Shown here piece by piece: positions 36,185 to 47,465 of a DNA stretch of 64,000 nucleotides. Position numbers and translations under genes: made by a program. Each line of letters starts with the position of its first letter. Positions within the stretch are counted from its first letter, which is position 1. The notes below the pieces were generated by a model. That model had not been told where the DNA came from, made no database searches, and saw nothing but the letters and a program-made list of their open reading frames with translations. The stretch is from Dichomitus squalens LYAD-421 SS1. Taxonomy: Eukaryota; Basidiomycota; Agaricomycetes; Polyporales; Polyporaceae. The stretch is from positions 594,494 to 658,493 of the forward strand of contig NW_006766883.1 of the NCBI RefSeq assembly GCF_000275845.1, given 5' to 3'.

Positions 36185-37556
36185 CTAAGCCTCGAGAGCC
36201 TTAAGATGACTGAGTCCACACGCGCCCTTCTGGAAGTCCCTCACGAGACGATACTTCCGCAAAGACGTGCAGCCTTGGACATCGCACCCGGGCAGCTCCG
36301 CCGGTGGCAATCGCGGCGGTGGAGGAATGTGTAACGAGCCGTTTCCGCTGTCAACCTCCATGACGTTTTCGCCCTCCTCTTTGTGCGGGAGAGCCGAGAC
36401 AGGTACTGAGAAGGACAGCGTCATAACGGGCTCTGGAACGGCTTCGCCAGCCTCTCCCTTTGCTGGCGTCGATGGCGAACGCGCACTCGATACCCATCTG
36501 TACATAGTGGGTGGGGGAGCGAAGGCTTCGACAATCTCCTCTTCCTCGCCTTCGCCGGCTGCTTCCCCTGGGCCTGGGCGGTCTTCCGCTGTGGACAGAG
36601 CATTGCGCTTGCCTCTCGCCCGGGACTGCTTCTTCAGCAGACGGTTAATGGTCTCTGCCTGACGGTACAAGGAACTCTGAGTTTCCGAGCTCGAGCGACA
36701 CGTAGAGAGATGAAAAACGCACCTTCTCATCCTCCAGCTTCTTCTCAGTCAAATTACGCCTTTTACGGGCGGTCTCCTCCCGCTTGAGTGCGATCTCAAT
36801 CTCGGTAAGCGGTTTCTTCTTGCGTGGATTCGGCGGCTCAGCTACGTGACTGATCAGCGACCGACTGTAAGACATGATGCTATACCCATACACAACGCGA
36901 CGTGCGAGGAGTCAACTACATTCGCAAGGACTGCTTGACGAGCCGTCAGTGCCCGAGCTCCTGCCCCAGCGGTGGCCACCGAGGTGGACCGTGTGGTTCC
37001 TTCTTCGTCATCTTCCTCCTCGTCCTCATCTTCGGACTCGATGTCGCTTGTACGGACAGCAGCCGCTCGTCTGCGAGCACGAGGAGACGTATGAATGGTG
37101 CTTGAAAGGCCGCCAACAGGGAGCTTCAGCCTGATTTTGAGTCGGGTGGGGAGACGTCCCGACGTCGGAGCCGGTGATGAGAGCCCGTCAGGGTCTGAAA
37201 CGTCCTGTGCGTTGTCGTAGGCAAAAGCACTGTGTATAATTGGCTGGGGGGCGTACGTCAATCAACTCATCCTCCACATCCTCCTCTACGACGTCCTTGT
37301 CGTCTACCACGCCTTCATCGTCGTGCGTACCGTCGCCAACAACGTCAATGTCGTCCACTTCTTCCCCCTCCGCATCCTCTTCTGCCTCAGCGTCTTCATC
37401 CACGTCCATGTCAAGTTCGTCATCTTCTACGGGGTCCGACTGCGCCTCCTCCTCTGAGATGGATATGAGCTCCTGCTCTTGGTCCATAAATAGGTTTAAC
37501 ATACCGCTCGCCGCGTCCTCTGACTCCTCTTCGTAGACCCTCCTTCGTGGTGGCAT
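36185..37556 (-). CDS. IES2: INO80 chromatin-remodelling complex subunit B (Ies2-like)
   Basis: The C-terminal exons are clear: 36841-36723 and 36658-36185, with the preceding exon ending at 36892. They encode the PAPA-1-like motif (EPPNPRKKKPLTEIEIALKR, TARKRRNLTEKKLEDEK, then ETINRLLKKQ) and a final HIT-type zinc finger (CDVQGC, KYRLVRDF, ACGLSHLKAL). The N-terminal exon from the ATG at 37556 is strongly acidic (runs of Glu/Asp), followed by SGRLPTRLKIRLKLPV and another acidic block. The join between the acidic first exon and the second exon near 37215-37285 changes frame and I cannot fix it: candidate introns are 37-46 nt. Ies2/INO80B stimulates INO80 nucleosome sliding. Confidence 0.82.
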
Positions 37557-37999
37557 AGCAATCCAAACGAGAACAGTGTCCGAGATGACGGAAAGAGCGG
37601 GGCAGGTGTGGCTGAACAAGTTCCGCCTGCTTGTACAAGCGCCAGTTAGCAGGACCCGATCCAATTAGGCGCCACATATATGGATCGGGCATCGCAGATC
37701 TCTTAGCTAATGGTTGCATCACGCAGCACACGCGTAAACGTGGCTTCCGTCCGTATCTTTGTTCGCCGACTTCTGCATGCGCCCGGAGGTCGTGGTCGAC
37801 GTTCCACATGATGCACTCAGACGGGCCGTTATCATAATGCCCATACAGTTTTCACTCTTTGCTAAGTACCCCAAACCGTGCGAGTGCAGCGTTGACATTG
37901 CGGCTAGTGTGACTCGGTGCACTTGCCACTTCCCTCAGCTGTACACGCTGATCCCGAGAGACGAGACCTCCGGCGACCTCTGATCACGGCGGGCTCATC
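37557..37999. promoter_or_regulatory. Divergent promoter region, Ies2 / PNGase A-like
   Basis: About 440 bp lies between divergent start codons. No coding exon is supported. It should contain both promoters. Confidence 0.4.
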
Positions 38000-40408
38000 A
38001 TGCGACATTCGCTCTCCTTGGCTGTCACAGTGGCGACATTTCTCGCTCGGTTTGTCGCATCCCAACCTGCTCCCGAAGAGCTAGTGCCATTGTTCGACGC
38101 GCTAGCCAGAGGACCATCGACTGTTCACGCGAACCTCGCACCTCGCGTGCCCTTGTCCACAAACGATGACACGGTATCTCCTCTCGTAGATCTCCAGGTT
38201 TACGCCCCACCCGTGTTGCCACAGGGAGGAACCAAATGCACAGTTCAATTGCTCCAGCACGACTTCGGCGATGGCAGCTACAATAATCCAACCATCGTTC
38301 CCTACAAACCACCTACAGAAGATGCTTGCGGCGCCCCTGGTGGATGGGCGGCTATAACACTCAACATGACTGTTTTCTCGTGAGTAGCCGGTCTTCAGGT
38401 GAAGCCGCTTGATTTGCTGACCCTTTCGCCGGGCCCGGGATGGGAACAGGAATGGAACGCAGTATGATCGTTTGAGCGTAAGTTCCACTCCAACTCCCGC
38501 AGTGTGGAACCGAGAGGGAGCTCACTCTAATGCAGTCGTTATATTTGTCCCACGTTGAGAGTAGGTGCCGATGAATAGACCGCCAATCCGCAATCTTTAA
38601 TTGATCAATCACAGTCTGGCGTCACTCCAGCGCAGAGCCTACGAAGACAGGTACGGTATGGAGGTAAGCCTGCGTTCCCGAGCCTGGTGATTCCTCTGCT
38701 CAAAGGTACAACCTCGGTAGTATGTGCGTAGTCGTCAACATGAAGGGAGTGGGGGCAGGCTGCTCACTGGTCGTATAGCGTAAAGGACGTCACGCGTTAC
38801 AGCGCTTTATTCGCAACCTCCGGAGATCTTCTCATGGACTTCAGCAATATCATTTCTTCTGATCTGTGAGTTCTTCGCTTGCGCGACGTGCGAAGAGCCG
38901 TACTAAAACCCGCAGCAGTGGGTTAGATGGTGTTTTTCACGGTATGTGGCGTCCGGCTGCTAGCCTACGGAGGCTTATGGTTATTCATATCACCAGTGAC
39001 GTTAACGGGAACATTCTATGCGCCAACGCAGGGCTTTGGTAGGCCGCAGACTCCGGACCTGATATTGCCCATCACGAACCTATTGCCGAACCAATCCAAT
39101 TATTTCACCGTTGCGGACGACGCTGGTGGTTCGGCGTCCGTGCTGGTCCCCCGCACTGCACAGCAAGCCTTCGTCGAGATATACGCCTCCGGTAACTCTG
39201 CCGAGGAGTTCTGGTACCTCAACACTCCCGACGAATACCTTGTGTATTTCCCCGAGTCCACAGGACTGATCGGAAAAGGCCCGTTCCGTGAAGTCCAGGT
39301 GGCAGTCGACGACAAGCTCGCGGGCGTCGTTTGGCCCCACGCGGTAATCTACACGGGCGGTATCACTCCCACGAACTGGCGGCCCTTGACAGCGTATGGG
39401 ACATATGATCAGCCGACGTACTTTGTGGACGTTACGCCATTCCTCCCACTGCTTGCTGACGGCGCGGTGCACAACATCACTCTGCGTGTGCGCGGCCAGG
39501 GAGAAAACCCTTCCATCAACTCGAACTGGTTCGTGTCCGGGTCTCTCCACCTCTGGCTGGGCAACACGGAAATTTCTGGGAGCATCACCAAGTACGAGGC
39601 GCCGGCTAATCCGCTTCCGCAGACGACGGGGGCGGTTTCAGCGGACAATGCGACGGTCCGGACTTTGGTCGTAGCGAACCGGAGCATCGTGATCGAATCG
39701 GTGCTGCATGGCGACAAAGGAACGCGGCTCGTCCGGTTCGAGCAGCAGCTTGACTACCGCAATGAGCAGAAGTATACCGATGCTGGTTGGGTGCAGGTGA
39801 GACTTCATGCCAATTGCAACTCATGTGCTATTGACGCTCTCCGCCTTGCCACCCCACCTCCGAAAGTGGGGTGTGCAGACCACCAAGGGCACGACCACGT
39901 CTACGCATGGGGGCGAACCGGTCCTGCGTGATGCCTTCACCTATCCGCTCTCGGTTTTCTCCAATTATACCCTTTACGAGGCGCAGTTTGGTGATTATTC
40001 CGAAAATCTAGCGGACGCTCGTATACTGACGACGTTTCAGGCGGCTATGGGTCAGCGGTGAATCAGTCCTACTTGCGGGTCCTCGACTCTCCTGTCCTCG
40101 GACGGGGCGCCCGTTCAATCGTCTCCATCCAACATGCTGAAGGCACTGTTGGCATGGACGACTGGCCCGGGCTCAGACACGCTATCAATGGCACCGGCGC
40201 GACGGATCAGCAGTTCGCGTTTACGACGTCGTCTGGCCAGACTTACTTCAGATCCATCGCCGCGAAGAACGATGCTTGGGTGCGCGACTCCGTGTGGGGG
40301 TCGTTGCAGGATGAAGAGCCCCCGGTACCGAAGGAGCAAATATTCCCCGGTGGGGGTCCTGGTTTCCGGAGGATGGTAGGCCCGGGCATTGTGCGGCGTG
40401 CGCGGTGA
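38000..40408 (+). CDS. Secreted PNGase A-like peptide N-glycanase
   Basis: Ten exons (38000-38379, 38450-38477, 38536-38560, 38615-38663, 38706-38723, 38779-38865, 38916-38941, 38997-39796, 39867-39990, 40041-40408) give 634 residues in phase. A signal peptide is followed by the family N-terminal pattern (TVQLLQHDFGDGSYNNP, CGAPGGWAAITLNMTV, SNGTQYDRL, SHVEIWRHSSAEPT, VKDVTRY, SGLDGVFHVTLTGTFYAP). The C-terminal half has VDVTPFLPLLADG and many potential N-glycosylation sites. Peptide-N4-(N-acetyl-beta-glucosaminyl)asparagine amidase A removes N-glycans from glycopeptides. A secreted or vacuolar role in glycoprotein breakdown is expected. Several exons are only 18-28 nt. The conserved motifs across them support the splicing. 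Confidence 0.88.
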
Positions 40409-41097
40409 ATGGCTAGCATTAGATATTGGGAGGGGCTGGTAGGCTTGCGTTTCTGCATCGGTTTGCTCGGTGATTCGGCTAAATAACCCAGCGCTCCTAC
40501 AATGCCAAGCTTGGTACTGGCACGCACCATGGGATGCCCTGAGTTTCCACTGGTCCTTTCACGGCGCCCGGAACGAGCCCGTGTGCCTTGCAAATTCTCA
40601 CGCACTTCCAGATAGAATGCTAGTGGTGACTTGCAACGCCACTTAAGTCCCCATGGCCCCATTACCTTGGAGATGTTGGGAACTCTCCCGAGCGTGCGGA
40701 GACTTTCCCGACTTCTAAACATGAACTCCCACAACTTGGTCGCGAATGATCTATGGTTTCAGGGTGAAAGGTTAATGATTCCGCATATGCGGCGTGTCTT
40801 GAAGTATCCTCGCATTGCCGGCGCTGCCACACAGTGGTCACCGGTCGGGAAAGGGATTGCAAGGGTGTCACAGCTATTCGTGGCAATAGCGAGAAACCTC
40901 GAAAGCTCTAGTCATCCAACGCGTGACGTCACGGGGCACACGCGATCACTTGACAGACCCATCAGCTGGCGTCTAAATCCAGTCGCCGTCTCCGCCAGCT
41001 GGTCTCTAAGCACTCATATAACGTCTCTTACTTACTTATTCCCTGATCTCATTGTCTTTTGCCCTCCTACCACTCCCAACTCCTACATTTCGAAAGC
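40409..41097. promoter_or_regulatory. Intergenic region upstream of the DUF7726-like gene
   Basis: About 690 bp between same-strand genes. It should hold the PNGase A-like 3' UTR and the next promoter. The C/T-rich stretch just before 41098 resembles a pyrimidine-rich leader. No gene is seen. Confidence 0.35.
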
Positions 41098-41955
41098 ATG
41101 TCCACCAAGCGCAAGTCCGACGTCCTCGAGCCCGTTGACCTAACTGTCGACACGTCTAACGCGTCGGGCGGCAAGGAAAACGCCTTCGAGGCGTCGGTTG
41201 CTGCCCCTGCCGTAAAGAAAGCGCGTACGTCAGACGCAGGCGAAGGCTCGTCCTCGGGTACCAAGAAGGGCAAGAAGGCCGACGCGCAGCCACCCAAGAA
41301 CTGGTATGAGGTCGTGCTTGATGGAGAAGACGAGGTATGATTTTTCGGCTTGCCGTGATGCGTACACCTGTCGGTCTGTTCCTGGGCTCATGACGTGTCT
41401 TTGCAGGGGGAAGTGCCTATCTAGTGAGCCCAAAACTGTCCCTGGACTTCTTCTCCCGATGGTTAACCTTGCTGTAGCGACGACTGTAACGACATCCGCC
41501 GGAAGATTCGCGCCCTCCAGAAGGAGCCTGGTTTCAAGGTGGGCTTCATTCATATGGCATGTCCGTATGCTCGTACTGAACAGATGTCTCGTCAAGATCA
41601 CCAAATGGCTCGAGAGCATTGGGAACATCAACAATAACTCTTACCAGCGTTTCAGTAGGTTTACACGCCCCTCTACCTGGTTCTTGTCTCTTACCTACTG
41701 GATGCGCACAGTGAAGGCCACTGGGCCTACTGGTGGCGCGGGTAATGGCACCTACTACGCTGCGTGAGCTTCATGTTAACATGTGATTGTCGGTCAGTGC
41801 TGAACCTGATTGCCCATAGATACGTCTACTTCGAAAAGCGGAGGATCGCTGAAGGAAAGAAGAAGACTGCCAAGCGCATCCGTACTGAAGAAGAACATCC
41901 GATGGGTCTGCCCCGCGAGGACCGCAAGAACGTTTGGGTGTTCATGCCGCGGTGA
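41098..41955 (+). CDS. Small nuclear protein with DUF7726-like domain
   Basis: Six exons (41098-41334, 41407-41423, 41478-41538, 41597-41654, 41712-41763, 41820-41955) give 186 residues. The N terminus is disordered with a basic KKGKKADAQPPKN. The domain reads YDDCNDIRRKIRALQKEPGF, then KITKWLESIGNINNNSYQRF, then KATGPTGGAGNGTYYAAYVYF and EKRRIAEGKKK. The pattern of a Cys-x-x-[IV]-R-x-K-I helix, a VSxNSYxRF-like turn and a final FFxKR helix matches what I recall as the fungal DUF7726 domain, a small helical, possibly DNA-binding fold. Function is unknown. It converges on the FAP7 gene with only 109 bp between stops. Confidence 0.7.
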
Positions 41956-42064
41956 TTCCGTAAGACATGCAGTTCGAGCCTGCTGGGCGCTGATAGATGT
42001 GCTGCCATCTACATGGAAAATTTGCATATAGTACATGCCTTGTAATCTCCTTGCACCCCACATG
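41956..42064. terminator. Compact convergent 3' ends
   Basis: The DUF7726-like gene and FAP7 converge with 109 bp between stop codons. Their 3' UTRs probably overlap on opposite strands, since fungal 3' UTRs usually exceed 50 nt. No specific polyadenylation signal is identified. Confidence 0.4.
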
Positions 42065-42727
42065 CTATGCCAAATCCCTATCTTCCTTCCATGCCTCTAT
42101 CCATTGCATAATACGTTGGATGTTGGACTCGAGATCCTCGGTTCGTTCGCTTTGGAGCTCGACAACGATCTCCTGCGGGTATGATGACCGAGCCTCATCT
42201 AGGACGACCTCCATGATCTCGGCTTCGTTGTTCTCCTGGATCTTCTTCAAGGGATAATTCCTGCGCCAGCGGGGATCTCCGTCAGTTTCGAAGGCGACCC
42301 GCTCCGAGCGCGGTTCAAACTCGCCTCTTTTCTAAGCGATCCCATAGCTTGGTATGGTCGCATCGCAAGACGACGACAAGATCCGCCCAGCGCTCGGGGA
42401 AGATCTCGCACGTGTGCCAGTCGAGGATGATGCCCCCTGCTGAGGCAAGCGGCTCGAGCTCATCCAGCAGCTGAAGCAGACTGTACATTTCAACGCGGCG
42501 TTCGTGCGGACGAGCGGGAGCTAGCGCACCTTGTCCTCGTCTACGGTGTAGCTCTGCCATTCCTCATCAAACGCCTCGTAGAAATTCTTCTCCTTGACCA
42601 TCTCTCCGACATTGATATGCTTTAGCGGCACAGGGGATTCTTGGGCTAGAAGCTCTGCATGGGTGGTTTTGCCAGTTCCGGGTGTGCCGGTGATGATGAT
42701 AACTGGGCCCTTGTTTGACGAGGACAT
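42065..42727 (-). CDS. FAP7: Adenylate kinase 6 / Fap7 ribosome-assembly ATPase
   Basis: Three exons (42727-42530, 42470-42325, 42260-42065) give 179 residues. The P-loop is GTPGTGKTT, close to the N terminus. Further landmarks are LKHINVGEMVKEKNFYE, DEEWQSYTVDEDK, LLDELEPLASAGG, DWHTCEIFPERW, VVVLRCDHTKLWDRLEKR, and NYPLKKIQENNEAEIM followed by SSYPQEIVVELQS. These are diagnostic for Fap7/AK6, which acts with Rps14 in 18S rRNA 3' end maturation. The length is normal. Intron 2 (42261-42324) keeps frame only with a GC donor (AG|GCGAGT). The downstream GT gives the wrong phase and a stop. Confidence 0.9.
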
Positions 42728-43406
42728 GGTAGCGTGTGCGGCTGCGACGGTCGGTGTGAGCAAGCTCTCGGAAGACTTTTGGAAGAGATGTGCCGTGAAT
42801 TGCAGGCAGAGCAGGTCAGGTACGACAGAGGCTCGCGGCAGACGCGAAAAATAGAGATTCGCGCGCGATGAAGCGGTAACTGCCGCGACAGAGTACGGGC
42901 CACAGGCGCTCGCCGCTTTTCCTGAGCTCAGCGGCAAGATCGAGTGGATCAGCGGGCGCCGCGACGGACACCATCATGGCTTGCTTTCGAGGCTAAGCTT
43001 ATTGAGGGCGGGTTAGAAAGGAGAGAACGAGGGATATTTGACGGCGGGATCAAGGTGTACGACACAGATTGTTTAATTACCCCCGACTTGGGTGTACACA
43101 ACCGCGTGGGTGGGACTCTTGTGGCCCATCGCTACCATTCATTTGTCCGTAGACGACGCTTGTCCTGAGCCGCAGTGACAGCCAGGCTTGTTGCTGGAGG
43201 CTCCATATTCCCCTCTCCGGTTGCCCTGTCCCAGTTGCTCTCCCCGACGATCCCACATCCCACCCACACATCCAGCCGCATCCGTTGATCTCCCTGCCCC
43301 ATCTGTCCCACCATCGCGCAGACCCCTTCGCTTCTGTCCTGACAAATGTGTCCCTCCTGGTGAGGATCAATCGTCCGACCCCCCCCCCTCCCCCTCGCCG
43401 TCGGTC
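42728..43406. promoter_or_regulatory. Divergent promoter region, FAP7 / membrane protein
   Basis: About 680 bp between divergent starts. The C/T-rich run at 43370-43400 lies just before the membrane-protein ATG and looks like a pyrimidine-rich leader. No coding exon is supported. Confidence 0.4.
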
Positions 43407-45881
43407 ATGAGTCCGGGCCCTCTCACCGGCTCACTCACTACCTTTCTTTCGCAACATGGCACCCCGTCGACGTCCTTCGCTACGCCCACCACAAGCACAC
43501 ACACTCACCATGCGTCCGTTACGGCCTTCTCGCATTCCAATCCTACCGCGGACGGCGTCTCGGCATTCGCTACGGCCTGTACTGGAGTCTCCGGCACCTC
43601 TACCGTCGTCCATGTGGTGATCCATACCACAGTCACGATTCCCGACTTCTCCCGCTACTACAAGATCCCCGCGTCGTCCTTCCAGCCGCGCTATACCGCG
43701 CTTGCAGATGGTTCTCTCATCAGCTCCGTGTACACCCCCAATCTGCAAGTCTCGGAGGGCTGGCTCGTGATGGGCGGCGCACTCACTGTGTACTTCTTGA
43801 TGAGCACCTATAAGGCCATCCAATACACGCGCACGGTCAACGTGAAGAACAAGGCTCTGTTCTACATGCTCGTCGTGAGCCAGGCGATCGGCATCTTCGT
43901 GTCCGTCTTCTTCGTGATCGCGGACTTCAGCTCTGCAGTCGACTGCACTGCGTGAGTGTTGAGCTGCCCGTGCCCATATCATGGCAGAAGGCTGATAATC
44001 TGGTACGACAGAACGGGTATGCTGAAGAAGGGTGGTGTGCTCGTGTCTACGACTCTACTGGTGTGTGTCTCGCGCAGTGTCCACTTTCTCGTCTACTTGA
44101 CGCAGCTGCGCAGGTCCCCGGCATCTTGGGTACGAAGGCGTACCGATGTCTCAACAACGCCGGGTTTGTCATCGTAGTTTTGGCGGTGACGCGTGCGGCA
44201 ATAATTGCCGTCTCGGGAGTCGTCATAGCTGAATACAAGGGTGGTAGAAGATTTACAGGTGTGTCGCGTGCATGCATACATCCTGTCCTGCGTCTGACGC
44301 CTGACGACCCGCAAGGCACGTGCGAGACTGTGAGGGAGTCTTCGCTGTTGCCTCTTTCTATCATTTTACAGTTTGTCGAAGCCTGCTTCATCTGCTTCTG
44401 CTGTGAGTTCCCTTGCACACCCACTTGCCGTTGCACGTGATCCTCATCGGCTGCCCTTGATTCTGAAGTTCTGTGGGCCGTTTACCGGTCATATCGCGGT
44501 CCGGCCGATCACGCCCGGTTGTCGCTGCCACTAGACGAGGAAGACGAGACTAGCTCCGTGGGGACAAACGAGAAGGAAGATGACGCCCACCGAGCTGGTA
44601 CTAGTCGTAGGGGGTGGTGGGACTACGTCCCCAACGCCTTTCCGGAGATGTCGGCGGGTCGGGGTTCGCCATACTCTACCCGCAGCTCCCCTGGGGACAT
44701 GATGGGCCGCTTTCGCCGCTGGTGGTCGGGCGAACCGATGCTGCCTAGCACCGTGTTCCAGCGGAAACCATCAATCCCAGGGGAGATACCGCTGTCGCAG
44801 CCGCCCAGAATATCCTCCGTGTCCAGCGTCGGCCCACGGGTGTCGATAAGCCGCGAGGCCGTGGAGCGACAGCCGCGCGCCAGTTCACCGCCTCCTCCAT
44901 CTGTTATGGAGCGAATAATTCGCTATGTGCCGAGGGCTGAACTGCTGCGGAATATGCTCAAGAACGAGGTGCGCCTCAGTCTGACTGATCACTTCGGCGA
45001 ACTCTGACGTCCATCATCAGCTGCTGTACACGACCTTCATCACGACGGTGCTTTTTGTCATCTCCATCGTCATGTTGGTGGGTGTAACACAGCAGCTACT
45101 TCTGGGAGCGAACAGCTGGTCCATGCTGGACTGTGCGTGTATATCTCAACAATTTGACTGATAGGTATAAACTCACGATGTTCTTGTAGGGCTAATTATA
45201 TCAATGTGCACTATGCATAGCTTCAGCCGAGTTGCACGTCGTCACGAGCGCGAAGCATGGCTACAAGATCCCGCAAACTGGCGGTCCATGCATCACGCAC
45301 AAGTCGAGGACGACACCGCACTCCGTCCCAAGCACCCTCACCGCACCTGGTCGCCTGTTAGCGTCCGCTCGAGCTGGCGACATCGATATCGGGAGCGCGG
45401 CGAGTCCGACGACCGGAGCACCGTCGGCCGCTACCGCTCAACTGAGTTTTCAGAGCCTCCTCTCTCTCCTTCTCGTCCCTCCTGGGCCTCCCGCGTCCGC
45501 TCCACTTCTCTCACTCGCTCCCCCGCCGATCTTCCATCCATCTCCAGGTCGACGTCCATAGCGTCGTCCCCAATGCCTTCCATGGATTCGCTCTACAGGG
45601 CGCCGCTCCCACGGCACGGTCGCGGGTCGCCTATGGTCCTACCCTCTCCCGAGTTTCCCCCGACGAACGCCAGCACGCCCCAATCGGACTCGCAGTCGTT
45701 CTCGCCACGCACGGGGCATCTCCCCACGATCTTGCGCTCGCCTGTGGCTGCTTCGCGACGACGTAGCAGCAGCGAGCGGGAGAAGCGGCCGGCGTCGCCT
45801 CCACCCCCATCGCCACGGCGCTCGTCGCGAGATTGGGATCCGGAGAATCCAGAACCGCCAGATCCAGCGCGAACGCTATAG
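43407..45881 (+). CDS. Multipass membrane protein with long cytosolic tail
   Basis: Six exons (43407-43951, 44012-44060, 44114-44402, 44469-44968, 45021-45132, 45190-45881) give 728 residues in phase. A Ser/Thr-rich N terminus without a clear signal peptide is followed by hydrophobic segments: VMGGALTVYFLMSTYKAI, ALFYMLVVSQAIGIFVSVFF, GVLVSTTLL, FVIVVLAVTRAAIIAVSGVV, then a segment ending FVEACFICFC. After a polar Ser/Pro-rich stretch come TTVLFVISIVMLVGVTQQ and an Arg/Ser/Pro-rich tail. It is plausibly a seven-helix-type basidiomycete membrane protein, but I recognise no family. Exon 3 may contain an additional in-frame intron from 44264 (GGT|GTGTCG) to the TTTACAG acceptor. Both readings keep phase. 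Confidence 0.6.
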
Positions 45882-47465
45882 TTTCCTGCTATGCTTCGCG
45901 TGCAGCCCGTTTCTCTTTCTCATGCTGTGCCGTGCGTCTCTCGCGTGATACTGACCGCAACGGACTGGATGCGCACATTCTCTCGGACTCTGGGTGCTGA
46001 TTCCGTTGTAACGGAGAGCACGAACTCCTCCCCTGCTACGGTGGTAGGTGACGAGGTTGGACTGTTGTACTGATACTTTGACGCGCCTTATAGTAAACCC
46101 GCTTCGCTTTCGCACGTGTACACCTACTAATCCTCCCGCATGTCGCATTGCTGTGTCCCGCATTTCGCGCAAATACATATTGCCCATACCCCTGTATCCG
46201 GGAGTCGCAATGTTCTGTCTCCGTGGATCTTGAGATATCTCAGACGTTCGCGATGTCATGCGTTTTGTGCCTGTGCTGGTGGGCCGAAATGAACGCAAAT
46301 ATGTATATGTGCGCCACATCAGACGACGTCAGGAGTACGTCAATTACATGCCTCCAACGGGTTCTATTCTGGTGCTGATTAAACAATTGCTAGACGCCCG
46401 CATGATTCTTTGGTATACAGAATAAATGGACGGAGGAATGTTCCGGCAATTTAACCACCCCAGGTGTTGACGCGAGGAGCGCATACCCGGGCCATGTGCT
46501 TCGGTGTTAGGACGGACTGCGCCCAATGGATTTGTGCAAGTGGGTCTGTAGTGCATTCACAATATCTGATATCAAGTAGACAAAAGACGAGCAGCCATGA
46601 TCTCATCCGAATCCATGCAGGAGTGCGCCGACCGCGTTCGAAGGTCACACGGCTTGTGATTGTGATTCAAAGCCCGTCCCCGGCCGGCCACAGTGCAATA
46701 ACCAAGTTGTGAGTATCTATGCACATCCGAACCTATTGTTGTTCATCGGAATCAGTAGGAGGCACCGAATCTGCCGACACATTCGCAGGTACCTAAGCCA
46801 CCATGGAATGACTCTCTTGTGTAGAGCTGGAGACTACCCAGCAGGGACTGCTGTGGAGCCTACTAATCGATATTACGGTCAACGGAGAGGCAGCCGCCGA
46901 CATTGATGTGATATTGTGACGTGGGTACCGTCTTCCGTTCTTCCCTCGACATCTATCTACTCACCAAAATTCGGGCTTCCAGGCATTAGATTTCACGGCA
47001 TTAGATTTCACGAAGCTAATATATGTATGCAGCTGGCGCCGATTTACTCGATAGCATCAGGAAGAAGTTGCGCCCACAGCCGCTCCTGACTTGTCGATTC
47101 TCTGCAGCGGCCTCTCGTTTGCCCTACGTTTGTCAGTCTCGAGCTCGGGCTGGTAGATCTCCAGTATGAGCGAAGCTTTTGAGGTAGGCCAGGTAGGAAT
47201 GCGAATACTCTGGGTTGTATACTTTGCTCTGCCGAGAATCGGCTCCATGGCCTGCTACAGTGGACCCGATCTACTCTAGTTCGGTACCGATTCGGCTGGC
47301 TGTCCACTGTCAGCCGCACAACTATTGACTGGCTGCGTGTCCTGGCGCAGGCAAGTCTTCCCCTTCCCGTAAAGCCGGGCTTTGTTCCGCGACATCCCCG
47401 CACCCGCATCCGTTGCACCAGGAACTCTACAACTCGCATTCGGCAGGACCGTCGCGACATCATCC
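45882..47465. other. Long intergenic region with no recognised gene
   Basis: About 1.58 kb between same-strand genes, richer in A/T than coding sequence. Short ORFs on both strands lack support. It holds a 15-bp direct repeat at 46983-47012. The right part should include the promoter of the alginate-lyase-like gene. Confidence 0.35.
46983..47012. repeat. 15-bp direct tandem repeat
   Basis: The word gcattagatttcacg occurs twice back to back (46983-46997, 46998-47012), followed by AAGCTAATAT. It lies about 450 bp upstream of the alginate-lyase-like start. Chance slippage is the simplest explanation. Confidence 0.55.
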
